Assembly (NCBI GenBank): GCA_001890945.1
Contig: MLAX01000002.1
Span: forward strand, 186,001-250,000
Length of the DNA: 64,000 bases
Source of the DNA: Alphaproteobacteria bacterium AO1-B
GTDB taxonomy: Bacteria > Pseudomonadota > Alphaproteobacteria > Rhizobiales > Stappiaceae
Reading direction: 5' to 3'
A program made the position numbers and the translations under genes. Positions 34,246 through 42,560 of this stretch are shown here, in pieces. The first letter of the stretch is position 1; each line of letters begins with the position of its first letter. The notes below the pieces were generated by a model, which saw nothing but the letters and a program-made list of their open reading frames with translations, was not told where the DNA came from and made no database searches.

Positions 34246-35433
34246 ATGAAAAATGTGCGCGCACGGTTCAAACACCTGGCCGGAGCAGTACTCTGCAGCG
34301 CCTTCATGGCCGCTGCTCCCGGATATGCGCAGGAAACACCCAAATTGACGGTTGGCTTCATGGCGACCTTGTCGGGGCCGGCAGCGATTTACGGGGAGCA
34401 TATGCGCGATGGCTTCATGCTCGCTGTCAATCAATCAAACGGCGCGCTCGGCGGCCTCGAAACAAACGTCCTAATCACTGACGACAAGCTGGATCCTGAT
34501 TACGCCGTTGAAAAGGTTACAGAGCTCATCGAAGTCAACGGCATTGATGTGCTGGTTGGCGTCAATTTTTCCAGAGTGATGTTGGCGGTACATGATCCAG
34601 TTGTGCGCAGCCGAACGCTGTTCATCGGGACCAGTTCCGGACCGGCGCCAATCGCGGGGCGGACCTGCAGCAGATATTTCTATTCAACTGCGTCGCAAGA
34701 TGATCAGGTCCATGAAACAATGGGACGGTTTGCAAGCTTGAAAGGCTATCAACGCGTCGTCACGATCGCGCCGGACTATGAGGCCGCCCGGGATGCGCTT
34801 GCCGCCTTTCAGCGGCATTTCAAGGGCCAAATTGCGCGCGAACTCTTCCCACGCCTTGGTCAAACGGATTTTTCCGGCGAATTTGCTCAGATCGATGAAA
34901 TCAGCCCAGATGCCATTTACGCCTTCATGCCGTCCGGAATGGGCGTTGAGCTGGTGCGCCAGTTTCACACTTCCGGGCTGAAGGGGGCCATTCCTTTCCT
35001 GTCCGCCAAGACCATCAATGGCGTTTCATTGCCATACTTGGCCGAGACTGCTGAAGGTTTGATGTCTGCGTCGACCTGGGCGCCCAACCTCGATAATCCG
35101 GCTAACAAGCGTTTCATGCGCGAGTTTCAGCGGACCTATGGCTACCAGCCATCTGTTTATGCAGCCCAAGGCTATGATGCGGCCAAGTTTCTTCATTTCT
35201 CGCTGGAGCTCACGGGTGGAATCAAAGATACGGAAACGCTGATTTCTGCCATGAATGCAGCGCCCTTTGAGAGCGTGCGGGGCGATTTCCGTTTCAATGA
35301 CAACCAGTTCCCGATCCAGGACTTCTATCTTGTGGAAGGGGTGCGCCGGACAAGCACGCTCTACGAGATGGAGGCCACCGCCCGGATTTTTGATGATGTC
35401 GGCGACGCCTATTCTGGCTCGTGCCGGATGTAG
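34246..35433 (+). CDS. Branched-chain amino acid-type ABC transporter substrate-binding protein
   Basis: This 395-residue periplasmic binding protein of the LivJ/Periplas_BP_6 family has a signal peptide ending about GYAQETPK. The mature protein opens LTVGFMATLSGPAAIYGEHMRDGF, with the typical ligand-hinge residues. Further landmarks are GIDVLVGVNFSRVMLAVHDPVV, YFYSTASQDDQVHE and VYAAQGYDAAKF. The ligand is unknown (family: amino acids, amides, aromatic acids, urea). No permease or ATPase genes are adjacent, so it is an orphan receptor or works with a transporter elsewhere. It reads divergently from the SH3-domain gene. Confidence 0.9.
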   Translation: MKNVRARFKHLAGAVLCSAFMAAAPGYAQETPKLTVGFMATLSGPAAIYGEHMRDGFMLAVNQSNGALGGLETNVLITDDKLDPDYAVEKVTELIEVNGIDVLVGVNFSRVMLAVHDPVVRSRTLFIGTSSGPAPIAGRTCSRYFYSTASQDDQVHETMGRFASLKGYQRVVTIAPDYEAARDALAAFQRHFKGQIARELFPRLGQTDFSGEFAQIDEISPDAIYAFMPSGMGVELVRQFHTSGLKGAIPFLSAKTINGVSLPYLAETAEGLMSASTWAPNLDNPANKRFMREFQRTYGYQPSVYAAQGYDAAKFLHFSLELTGGIKDTETLISAMNAAPFESVRGDFRFNDNQFPIQDFYLVEGVRRTSTLYEMEATARIFDDVGDAYSGSCRM

Positions 35434-35479
35434 GGCGGGGTCAGGGTAGGGCCCTGTGCCAAGTTCGGATACTCTTTCC

Positions 35480-35493
35480 GGACTGTGCAGTCC
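35480..35493. promoter_or_regulatory. TetR operator site 1
   Basis: A perfect palindrome GGACTG-TG-CAGTCC lies 55 bp upstream of the TetR gene start. It matches sites 2 and 3 in this locus. Confidence 0.78.
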
Positions 35494-35522
35494 GAAATAT
35501 TTTTGATGCGTCTTGTAATTCC

Positions 35523-35536
35523 GGAATGAGCAGTCC
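35523..35536. promoter_or_regulatory. TetR operator site 2
   Basis: GGAATG-AG-CAGTCC lies 11 bp before the TetR start codon, overlapping where the ribosome-binding region should be. It differs from site 1 in one half and suggests autorepression. Confidence 0.75.
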
Positions 35537-35547
35537 ATATCCGGTTC

Positions 35548-36162
35548 ATGAGTGACACAGCAGACATTCAAAAACCAAATGGACCAAGCTCCGGCGGGCG
35601 TGCGCCGGGGCCGGGGCGGCCGCGGGAGTTCGATGAATCGAAGGCCCTTGAGACCGCGCTCAATGTCTTTTGGCAAAAGGGATTTGAGGCTGCGTCGCTT
35701 GATGATCTGACGAAGGCCATGGGCCTGAGCAGGTCAAGTTTTTATGGCACATTCGGCAGCAAGCAGGCGTTGTTCCAACGTGCGTTGCTGCAATATTCCC
35801 AAAAGGCCCTGGACAACCTGCAGGACGTTGCCGACACATCGGGCGATGACCCTGTCGGTGCAATGGTCAAAGCGTTGGCGGACCCTGAGGGCGGGTCCCG
35901 CGGATGCATGCTGATCAACTGCATTACCGAACTTGCACCGCATGATCAGCAGGTGGCAACCATCGGCCGTCGCCACCTGGAATCGATCGAGGAAATCATT
36001 GCAAGAGCGATTGATCCGGACAATCCGGACACAGCGCGTGACCAAGCCAGTGCCTATGCGTCGCTGGCCATTGGGACACTGGCATTAAGGAAAGCCGGGG
36101 TTCCGGCTGAACGGATCGCCAAGACACTTGCTCAGGCCAAATCTGTCCTGAGCCCAGACTAA
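35548..36162 (+). CDS. TetR/AcrR family transcriptional regulator
   Basis: This 204-residue repressor has a Pro/Gly-rich 18-residue leader, then the DNA-binding domain. Its helix-turn-helix is GRPREFDESKALETALNVFWQKGFEAASLDDLTKAMGLSRS (in pieces), followed by FYGTFGSKQALF. The ligand domain follows, with MLINCITELAPHD and a helix bundle. It is immediately upstream of an old yellow enzyme gene, like NemR and its relatives that sense electrophiles. The single cysteines (GCML and NCIT) could take part in thiol sensing, but this is inference. Three matching 14-bp palindromes flank its gene, two in its promoter and one before the reductase gene. Confidence 0.9.
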   Translation: MSDTADIQKPNGPSSGGRAPGPGRPREFDESKALETALNVFWQKGFEAASLDDLTKAMGLSRSSFYGTFGSKQALFQRALLQYSQKALDNLQDVADTSGDDPVGAMVKALADPEGGSRGCMLINCITELAPHDQQVATIGRRHLESIEEIIARAIDPDNPDTARDQASAYASLAIGTLALRKAGVPAERIAKTLAQAKSVLSPD

Positions 36163-36207
36163 CCTATTTGTCTCAAATCCCATCGAAGGGGTTTTGGGAC
36201 TAAATAT

Positions 36208-36221
36208 GGACTGATCATTCC
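36208..36221. promoter_or_regulatory. TetR operator site 3, upstream of the ene-reductase gene
   Basis: GGACTG-AT-CATTCC sits 45 bp before the reductase start codon. With sites 1 and 2 it gives the consensus GGAMTG-NN-CAKTCC, so one repressor likely controls both genes. Confidence 0.76.
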
Positions 36222-36266
36222 GTAAATGTCAGTTCCAACCGTCGATATCGTTGAAAAGGAAACGTG

Positions 36267-37373
36267 ATGTCCGACACCAAACTGTTTTCCCCGGCCAAAG
36301 CGGGTGCCATTGATCTGAAAAACCGGATCGTGATGGCGCCGCTGACTCGCAACCGGGCGCGTGTGGAGGATGATGCGCCATATGAGCTTCATGCCAAGTA
36401 TTATGCGCAGCGCGCAGGAGCCGGTTTGATCATTTCCGAAGCTTCTCAAATTTCACCTCAGGGGAAGGGCTATGCCTGGACCCCGGGCATCTATTCGGAT
36501 GCCCAAATCGAAGGCTGGAAGAAAGTCACAGATGCGGTTCACGCCAAAGGCGGCAAGATCGTCATCCAGCTTTGGCATGTGGGCCGGATTTCCCATCCCG
36601 TTCTGCAGCCGGGCGGGGCAGACCCGGTCGCGCCATCCGCAATTTCTGCGGCCTCGAAGTCGTTCGATGGCACCAGCTTTATCGAAACCACAACCCCGCG
36701 GGCGCTGGAAACAGATGAAATCGCCGGTATCGTTGAAGACTATCGGAAAGCAACCTTGAACGCGAAGGCTGCCGGGTTCGATGGCGTGGAAATCCATGCG
36801 GCGAACGGATACTTGATCGACCAGTTCCTAAAAGATGGCGCAAACCAGCGCACCGACGACTACGGAGGCTCCATCGAAAACCGCACGCGCTTCCTCAAGG
36901 AAGTTGTCGATGCGGTGACCGGGGCGTGGAGTGCGGACCGTGTGGGAATCCGTTTGAGCCCGTTCTCCAACGCCAACAACATTACAGAAAGTGACCCACA
37001 GGCTGTCTTCAGCCATGTGATCAAACTGTTGAATGGCTACGGCCTTGCCTATCTGCATCTGGTGGAAGGCCAGACCGGTGGACCGCGGGAGATCCCGGAG
37101 GGCGGTGATTTGGCGGCGCTTTATGCGTTGTTTGACGGCGCCACCATGGGCAACAATGGTTATGACCGTGACATGGCCATCGAGGCTGTCGATAGTGGTG
37201 ACCTGGACCTTGTTGCGATTGGCCGTCCGTTCATCTCCAACCCGGACCTTGTCGAGCGGCTTGAGAAGAATGCCCCGCTCAACCCGCTGGATCCGGATAC
37301 GCTCTATGGCGGCGGCGAAAAGGGCTACGTGGATTACCCAAGTCTTGCAGAGGGCGCAGTTGCTGCTGAATAA
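36267..37373 (+). CDS. nemA: Old yellow enzyme family alkene reductase (NemA-like)
   Basis: This FMN-dependent NADPH ene-reductase (368 residues) reduces activated C=C bonds, quinones, maleimides or nitro compounds. Signature blocks are VMAPLTRNRA near residue 21, LIISEASQISPQGKGY, IQLWHVGRISHP and the substrate-binding pair HAANGYLIDQFLKDG with His and Asn. FMN/phosphate-binding residues lie in DDYGGSIENRTRF and VAIGRPFISNPDLVERL. The ATG at 36267 with an aagga box is preferred to the adjacent GTG at 36264. It lies 104 bp after the TetR gene with operator site 3 in the gap, and a strong terminator follows. Confidence 0.95.
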   Translation: MSDTKLFSPAKAGAIDLKNRIVMAPLTRNRARVEDDAPYELHAKYYAQRAGAGLIISEASQISPQGKGYAWTPGIYSDAQIEGWKKVTDAVHAKGGKIVIQLWHVGRISHPVLQPGGADPVAPSAISAASKSFDGTSFIETTTPRALETDEIAGIVEDYRKATLNAKAAGFDGVEIHAANGYLIDQFLKDGANQRTDDYGGSIENRTRFLKEVVDAVTGAWSADRVGIRLSPFSNANNITESDPQAVFSHVIKLLNGYGLAYLHLVEGQTGGPREIPEGGDLAALYALFDGATMGNNGYDRDMAIEAVDSGDLDLVAIGRPFISNPDLVERLEKNAPLNPLDPDTLYGGGEKGYVDYPSLAEGAVAAE

Positions 37374-37423
37374 GCCTTAAGATCAGGCTGCCCGGCATCC
37401 ACAAAATCCAGGTCGGCCCGAAA

Positions 37424-37462
37424 GAAGCCGGTGCAGACAGCTGCACCGGCTTCTCTTGTTTT
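37424..37462 (+). terminator. Rho-independent terminator after the ene-reductase gene
   Basis: GAAGCCGGTGCAG and CTGCACCGGCTTC pair perfectly over 13 bp around ACAG, followed by TCTTGTTTT. It lies 51 bp after the reductase stop codon. Confidence 0.9.
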
Positions 37463-37578
37463 GGGCGAGATCCGACCCTTGCGGCAGATGACCAAAGCTT
37501 AATGCAAACGCCACCCCGGAGCCGCAATTGAGCCCCCATCTCTAGGTTTCGATGAAACAAGAGATAGGGATATTGGAT

Positions 37579-37851
37579 ATGACAAATATGAAGAGTTGGG
37601 TGGCCGGGGCCGCTCTCGGGACCGCAGTAGTGTTGGCGGCAGGATCTGCGGTCGCAGCTGTTGCCGTGGGCGATACGCTTGGGACCAAAGTGTCCGAGAT
37701 CGCCGCCCAGCTTGAGGAAAAGGGGTACACTATTCGCGAGATTGATGTTTCACGCAGCAAGATCGAAGTCGAAGTAACCTTTGATGGCGCGGACTATGAG
37801 ATCGATGTCGATCGAACCAGCGGCACGGTGATCAAGATCGAGGACGACTAA
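37579..37851 (+). CDS. Small secreted PepSY-domain protein
   Basis: This 90-residue protein has an N-terminal export signal or anchor (MKSWVAGAALGTAVVLAAGSAVAAVAVGD). One PepSY-type domain follows, KVSEIAAQLEEKGYTIREIDVSRSKIEVEVTFDG (in pieces), ending DVDRTSGTVIKIEDD. Single PepSY proteins are periplasmic and may modulate other envelope proteins; function is otherwise unknown. ATGs at 37552, 37579 and 37588 are in frame. 37579 has the best upstream purine run (agggat), but this is uncertain. It may be monocistronic. Confidence 0.72.
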   Translation: MTNMKSWVAGAALGTAVVLAAGSAVAAVAVGDTLGTKVSEIAAQLEEKGYTIREIDVSRSKIEVEVTFDGADYEIDVDRTSGTVIKIEDD

Positions 37852-37882
37852 CGTTCTGCCGTAGTAACGAACGGTTGGAGGT

Positions 37883-39133
37883 TTACTGCGCCGGATCCAA
37901 GACTTCTTGCTTCTGGCGGCGGGCGAAGGGTGTCTCCTCGCTTGTCGCCGCAACAGGGGCTCCGGTTGCCGCGTGATGCGTCATGATGTTGCTGTGATCG
38001 TCTTGCCGCGCTTGGCGCAGGCAAATGCCGGCGATTTCAATCGCACGCTGAATATTGGTGTCGGCGGTGCCGGCAAAAATCCCGGCGCTCAACCTTGCGG
38101 AGAACCTGGCACCGGATGCCGACTGGCTCTCCGTGACGAGCATTTTCGAAATCCGGCGCGCGTAGGAGTTCGCCTCAACACCATCGGATAAGGGCATGAA
38201 CACAACGATCTGGCCGGTTGGCAAGTGACCCGCAACCGCGGTTGAGGGCAATGTGGAACCGGAGATTTTCGCGAAGAGTTTTTGCAAGGCGTCGCGCATG
38301 GTTGCACCATAACGTTCTTCGATCTGCCTGAGCTCGTCAATGTCCATCAGGACCAGCGCATAGGGGGCGGATGTCGGGACCAATTGTTCGTGGTGTTGCG
38401 ATGTGGCGCGCATGAAACCACGCTGATTGAGCAAACCCGTTTGCGGATCTTTTTCCGCTTCTTCGCGATACTGATGCCGCTGCATCTCGAAGATTGACAT
38501 CGTGATCCCGACCAACTTCAAGACGATTGCCGTGATCAGAGCAAGGAAACAGAGCTGCAGAGGCAGAGTTTCGTAGGACTCAAGCAGGGTCGGGTAGTGT
38601 TTTTGCAAATGCGCGCCGATCAGGCTGATCCTGACGGCGGCATCCATCGAGAACGCAATTGTTAGAAACCAACTGCTGACCCGGTGATGGTTCAACCGGA
38701 TACTTTCCCGGACACAGAGCAAAACCCCGAGCAGGCAAAAGCCGTTGATGTAAATGACCCGCAAAAGAATGTCCTCGCGGAAGAACTCAAAAGCATAAAG
38801 GCCCAGCCATCCAAGTGTTCCTGCGACCGGCAGCCACAGGTATTGCATCTTTCTGCCGTTAAAGAGTGCAATGGCACTTGGCCTCAGACCGAACCCGATG
38901 GTCAGGAGGGCGTTTGCCACAATGATACTAAGCGCATCTGGAATGGCGCCGCGTTGACTGATCATTATTGCCGCCGCCGCGGACAAAAAGAGGCAAATTC
39001 CCCAAAGCCCCCAACCAGACCGAACGGATTTCGGAGCGGACCTCATTGCGATCGACAAAACAGTCATGACGACCGCTCCGATCAGATAGGCCAGAGTAAC
39101 AACCGTAAAGAGAGTTTTGACGTCCAGGTTCAT
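37883..39133 (-). CDS. Multi-pass membrane protein with degenerate GGDEF domain
   Basis: About seven hydrophobic segments occupy residues 1-215 (LFTVVTLAYLIGAVVMTVLS, GLWGICLFLSAAAAIM and so on). A cytoplasmic GGDEF fold starts QTGLLNQRGFMRA and DIDELRQIEERYG. The catalytic signature is lost: where GG(D/E)EF should be, the sequence reads HLPTGQIVVFMP. A pseudoenzyme or nucleotide-sensing role is likely rather than c-di-GMP synthesis. It shares its N-terminal membrane architecture and phrases such as NALLTIGFGLRPSAIALF with the next gene (compare NALVLLGFALRPEAIAVF), so the two are paralogues. A 167-bp gap separates them. Confidence 0.85.
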   Translation of the reverse strand: MNLDVKTLFTVVTLAYLIGAVVMTVLSIAMRSAPKSVRSGWGLWGICLFLSAAAAIMISQRGAIPDALSIIVANALLTIGFGLRPSAIALFNGRKMQYLWLPVAGTLGWLGLYAFEFFREDILLRVIYINGFCLLGVLLCVRESIRLNHHRVSSWFLTIAFSMDAAVRISLIGAHLQKHYPTLLESYETLPLQLCFLALITAIVLKLVGITMSIFEMQRHQYREEAEKDPQTGLLNQRGFMRATSQHHEQLVPTSAPYALVLMDIDELRQIEERYGATMRDALQKLFAKISGSTLPSTAVAGHLPTGQIVVFMPLSDGVEANSYARRISKMLVTESQSASGARFSARLSAGIFAGTADTNIQRAIEIAGICLRQARQDDHSNIMTHHAATGAPVAATSEETPFARRQKQEVLDPAQ

Positions 39134-39300
39134 GGCGGGAAAGTCTGAATCAATGAATGTTACGAAAACGGAAGGTGTCGAATCTATACACTACGGGCCA
39201 CCACATGTCCTCGCCAATATTAACGAAGGACTGTTGTTTTGTGAGTTTCCGTGGCCTTAAACGACGTGTCTGTTGTTTCTAAGGGATTACAGGTTTTGCG

Positions 39301-40533
39301 TTATGTGGTCGCGACCAGGCCGCGCGGCTGGTTCGGCGAATTCACAATCGTCAGCTCATCAGAAGGAGCAGTCTTGTCGAGAGCGACATGCCGATTGCGG
39401 CCGGTTTTTTTGGCTTTGTAGAGCAGCTGATCGGCGTGATCAAAGGCCTCTTCGAAATCTTGGCTTGTCGTCGCAGTGATGAGACCGGCACTGACTGTAA
39501 TTCCCGAAACGTCCGACCTTGGACAAATCGCGCATTGCGAAATGACTTCGCGCAGTCTGCCAAGAAGATGGACGGCATCTGCTTTTTCTGTTTGCGGCAA
39601 AAGCACAGCGAATTCCTCGCCGCCGATCCGCCCTGGCGGAATTGCGCGGGGAAAGATCGATTTCATGGCAGTCCCAAAGGAGGCAAGCACGCGATCACCG
39701 GCAGTATGTCCAAACTGGTCGTTGATCGACTTGAAATGATCAATATCGATCAGGATGAGAGTAAAGGCCTGAGTCTGGTTCGTTGATGAGAACCAGCGTT
39801 CAGCCGCCTTTATGAACGCACGCCTGTTTGCAAGACCTGTCAGACTGTCGGTCAGGGCCTGCCTTTCAAACCGGACCTGGATGCGTTCAATGGCCATCGC
39901 AACAAAGGAGGCCGACACAATGACAATCGCCACCATCAACAGCACCAAATAGGCCAGTGGCTGTATGGGATTTGCAAAGACCTTAAGGGATTCGTGCTGG
40001 TAGATGAGCTGGCTGCCAATCGTCATCAGGTAGGCGGATGCTTCGAGAAAACTGCCGATCGTGAACAACCTTACCGATGACAGGTGTTCCGCGTTTAACC
40101 TGAAAACACGCCATACGGAGTACATTGCGGCTGCTAGAAGCATCGACTGGACGAAAATCAGCCTGATTGAAAACGAGCTAAAAAAGTCTGGAACTAGGCA
40201 AATGACCGACCAGCCACTGAGGGCCGCAAGTAGCATCCAGCCGCGTACCGGACGTCCATAAAAAACCGCAATGGCTTCCGGGCGCAAGGCAAAGCCGAGC
40301 AAGACCAGAGCGTTAGCAAACGTGATGCTCCAGAATGCTGAGACCTCAGACCGGAAGGCAACGAGAACAGTTCCACACGCAACCAAGAACATGGCAGGTG
40401 CATAGATGGCAAATGCCAAGCGTGTTGCCCGGTTGGCTTTCTTCAAACTCACAAGAAACGCCAGCAAAATCAGCGCACTTGCAAATTCTGCTGCTGCCAA
40501 TGCGATCAGTAGTGTCGGCGTATCCAGTGTCAT
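39301..40533 (-). CDS. Multi-pass membrane diguanylate cyclase (GGEEF intact)
   Basis: This 410-residue enzyme has about seven membrane helices followed by a catalytic GGDEF domain: LTDSLTGLANRRAFIKA, LILIDIDHFKSINDQFGHTAGD, GRIGGEEFAVLLP. The GGEEF signature is complete, so synthesis of c-di-GMP from GTP is expected. No RxxD inhibitory site is visible before it. It is the paralogue of the degenerate GGDEF gene downstream. The start is at 40533, with a palindrome TTTACATGTAAA 82 bp upstream. The membrane domain is not a named sensor family I can identify. Confidence 0.9.
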   Translation of the reverse strand: MTLDTPTLLIALAAAEFASALILLAFLVSLKKANRATRLAFAIYAPAMFLVACGTVLVAFRSEVSAFWSITFANALVLLGFALRPEAIAVFYGRPVRGWMLLAALSGWSVICLVPDFFSSFSIRLIFVQSMLLAAAMYSVWRVFRLNAEHLSSVRLFTIGSFLEASAYLMTIGSQLIYQHESLKVFANPIQPLAYLVLLMVAIVIVSASFVAMAIERIQVRFERQALTDSLTGLANRRAFIKAAERWFSSTNQTQAFTLILIDIDHFKSINDQFGHTAGDRVLASFGTAMKSIFPRAIPPGRIGGEEFAVLLPQTEKADAVHLLGRLREVISQCAICPRSDVSGITVSAGLITATTSQDFEEAFDHADQLLYKAKKTGRNRHVALDKTAPSDELTIVNSPNQPRGLVATT

Positions 40534-40942
40534 GCTGCTTTCCGGCTCTTGGATCGCGTTCTAAATTTTAAATGGAAGTAATATAATAACGCAACTAAAA
40601 CGCTTATGTCATTTTTTACATGTAAAGGGTTGGCAAATACCTAACGGTACACAGCTGTTTTCCGCCGAATTGCTGGTTTCTATTCCGTTGAAACGAAGGC
40701 CAGATCCATTGATCGAATGAACTATAGTCTCGTTTATGTTCTGGGTTACCCTGCCTTAACAAGAGCGAGAAGGGCGGCGCGCCGAGTGCCCGTCCTTAGC
40801 AACGATACAATCATTTGCCAGACCACAGTGTGCGCCTAACGTGATCTTTTGTGCGATGCGCTACGTACTTCTTGCATCGGCAAACTATTGACCCACTTAT
40901 CGTAAAACCACCAACGACCGTTCAGGCCATCCGGACCCCTTC
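40534..40942. other. 409-bp divergent intergenic region
   Basis: It lies between the diguanylate cyclase gene and the membrane hydrolase-like gene and should contain both promoters. It holds the perfect 12-bp palindrome TTTACATGTAAA at 40615-40626 and an AT-rich stretch around 40570-40600. I see no coding region or RNA gene. Confidence 0.4.
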
Positions 40943-42010
40943 ATGGATTCAATCACCCAATTCGTACTGGGCGCAGCCGTTTCAACGGCGTGTCTTGGCA
41001 AGAAAATCGGTCCAAGGAAAGCAGCGCTTGTTGGCGGCTTATTGGGGACCGTGCCGGACCTGGATGTTCTCATCCCGTTTGCCGACCCGGTCGACAGCTT
41101 TGTCTATCACCGTGGATGGACGCACTCCGTGTTTGTTCATGCGCTTGCGGCACCGGTCTTCGGAGAGCTGCTCGTTCGCCTCTTTAAGGGCTTGAGAGAC
41201 CATCGCTGGCTGACCTACCTGACGGTTTATCTGTGTTTCGCGACCCACGCGATGATTGACGCGATGACGGTCTACGGAACACGCATTTTCTGGCCGTTTT
41301 ATCCAGATCCCGTGGGTGTCGGATCGGTGTTCATCATCGATCCGGTCTACTCGCTGCCGCTCTTGTTTGTCGTTGTTTGGGCGTTTATCAAAAGCGACTG
41401 GACCCAGAGATTCGGACGGTGGGTCGGCGGCGTTTTGGTTGCGACCAGCGCGTACATGCTGTTGTCGGTCGGAATTCAAGCCTATGTCGAGCAAAGAGCG
41501 GAGCAGATCTTCGCCAGCCAGGGAGAGGTTCCCGAAAAGATCTTCGCAATCGCAGCGCCGTTTAATATTGCGCTTTGGAAAGTGATCGGTCTCGATCCAG
41601 ACCGCTATCAAAACCTTTACCTGTCGCTCTTTGACGGGGATCAGGAGCCGGAGATTTACACTCATTCGCGCCATCCTGAACTCGTTGCCTGCGTTCAAAA
41701 CTCGGATGCTTATCAAAAGCTCGATTGGTTCAGTCGCGGGTTCAATCGCGCGGAACTCGTGGACGGCAAGGTGGTCATCTCGGACCTGCGGATGGGTCTG
41801 ACACCTGGTTACGCGTTCCGATTTGCCGTTGGTGAAAAAACGGATGGTGGCATTGTTCCGATGATGCCGGAGCGGGACTTGTCTTTGCGCCGTGCCGACA
41901 GCGAAGACTTCGCCTGGCTCGGCGAGCGTTTGAGAGGGCGGCCTGCTATACGTGCAGCCGAAGCGTCAGAGATGCCGGCTGTTACGCAGCCTTCCGAGCG
42001 CTCGTGCTAG
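40943..42010 (+). CDS. YdjM-like membrane-bound metal-dependent hydrolase
   Basis: This 355-residue protein of the YdjM/YbcI family has an N-terminal domain that resembles a membrane-bound metalloenzyme. It has HRGWTHSVFVHALA and CFATHAMIDAMTVYG, providing His and Asp ligands around membrane helices. Further helices cover SLPLLFVVVWAFI and VLVATSAYMLL. A soluble C-terminal part of about 140 residues follows. Activity and substrate are unknown for the family; in E. coli ydjM is LexA regulated. The ATG at 40943 is the only plausible start (MDSITQFVLGAAV, a typical opening). It is convergent with the Mpo1-like gene with 17 bp between. Confidence 0.85.
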   Translation: MDSITQFVLGAAVSTACLGKKIGPRKAALVGGLLGTVPDLDVLIPFADPVDSFVYHRGWTHSVFVHALAAPVFGELLVRLFKGLRDHRWLTYLTVYLCFATHAMIDAMTVYGTRIFWPFYPDPVGVGSVFIIDPVYSLPLLFVVVWAFIKSDWTQRFGRWVGGVLVATSAYMLLSVGIQAYVEQRAEQIFASQGEVPEKIFAIAAPFNIALWKVIGLDPDRYQNLYLSLFDGDQEPEIYTHSRHPELVACVQNSDAYQKLDWFSRGFNRAELVDGKVVISDLRMGLTPGYAFRFAVGEKTDGGIVPMMPERDLSLRRADSEDFAWLGERLRGRPAIRAAEASEMPAVTQPSERSC

Positions 42011-42027
42011 CCTGAAACACGCTCGCG

Positions 42028-42510
42028 TCAGTATTTGATCCCGAACTTGCGATACAAAAAATGTAGGAGCCACGCCGGTCCGATCAACAGGAACTGAATG
42101 TCCTTGAAAAAGGACGGTTTCTTGCCTTCGATCTTGTGTCCGATGAATTGCCCGATCCATGCGGCTACGAACACCGCCAGCGCTGTTTGCCAGAGCGGCA
42201 GCGGCAGACCGTAGCTGGCGTTTATGGCGGAGCAAATTGCCCCGATTACGGCCATGCCAAAGGCAAGTGGAACGGAGAGGGTCAGGTAGTAGAGTGTCGC
42301 CAGTCCTATCACCAGAGTTGACCAGTTGAGAAACGGTACTGCAGTGAACCATGACGGAACCGGCAAACTCCAGAGCAGAGCGGTGACAGTCCAGACGATC
42401 ACGGGAACACAAATCCAGTGAATAAACTTGTTGGTCGCGTTCTGGTGGCTTTCGCCATACTCCGCCAACAAACTGTCAATCCGGCGGTTGTTCGCTGTCT
42501 GTGTCGCCAT
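42028..42510 (-). CDS. Mpo1-like membrane protein (DUF962/YGL010w family)
   Basis: This 160-residue protein with four membrane segments belongs to the DUF962 family. Its yeast member Mpo1 is an iron-dependent dioxygenase in alpha-oxidation of 2-hydroxy fatty acids. The family signature is at the start: LLAEYGESHQNATNKFIHWICVPVI, with two His. The third His is in WIGQFIGHKIEGKKPSFFKDIQ. Bacterial homologues are little studied. The ATG at 42510 is followed by MATQTANNRRIDSL. A perfect 18-bp palindrome lies 33 bp upstream, so it may be under a TetR- or other regulator; see findings. Confidence 0.88.
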   Translation of the reverse strand: MATQTANNRRIDSLLAEYGESHQNATNKFIHWICVPVIVWTVTALLWSLPVPSWFTAVPFLNWSTLVIGLATLYYLTLSVPLAFGMAVIGAICSAINASYGLPLPLWQTALAVFVAAWIGQFIGHKIEGKKPSFFKDIQFLLIGPAWLLHFLYRKFGIKY

Positions 42511-42542
42511 GGGCTCCTCCCGTACGCTCGTGCATAGTTTAT

Positions 42543-42560
42543 ATTGAACATTTGTTCAAT
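42543..42560. promoter_or_regulatory. Perfect palindrome upstream of the Mpo1-like gene
   Basis: ATTGAACA-TT-TGTTCAAT is a perfect dyad 33 bp from the start codon, in the promoter position. It has the shape of a TetR-family operator, but the cognate regulator is unknown. Confidence 0.6.

Noticed and set aside
33964..34434. N-terminal extension of the SH3-domain gene up to 34434
   Set aside because: It would overlap the divergent binding-protein gene at 34246 and has a Cys/Pro-rich, low-quality composition; the ATG at 33963 has a good ribosome-binding site.
40851..41195. Alternative frame overlapping the YdjM-like gene
   Set aside because: It has no recognisable domain and overlaps the strongly conserved MDSITQFVLGAAV frame.
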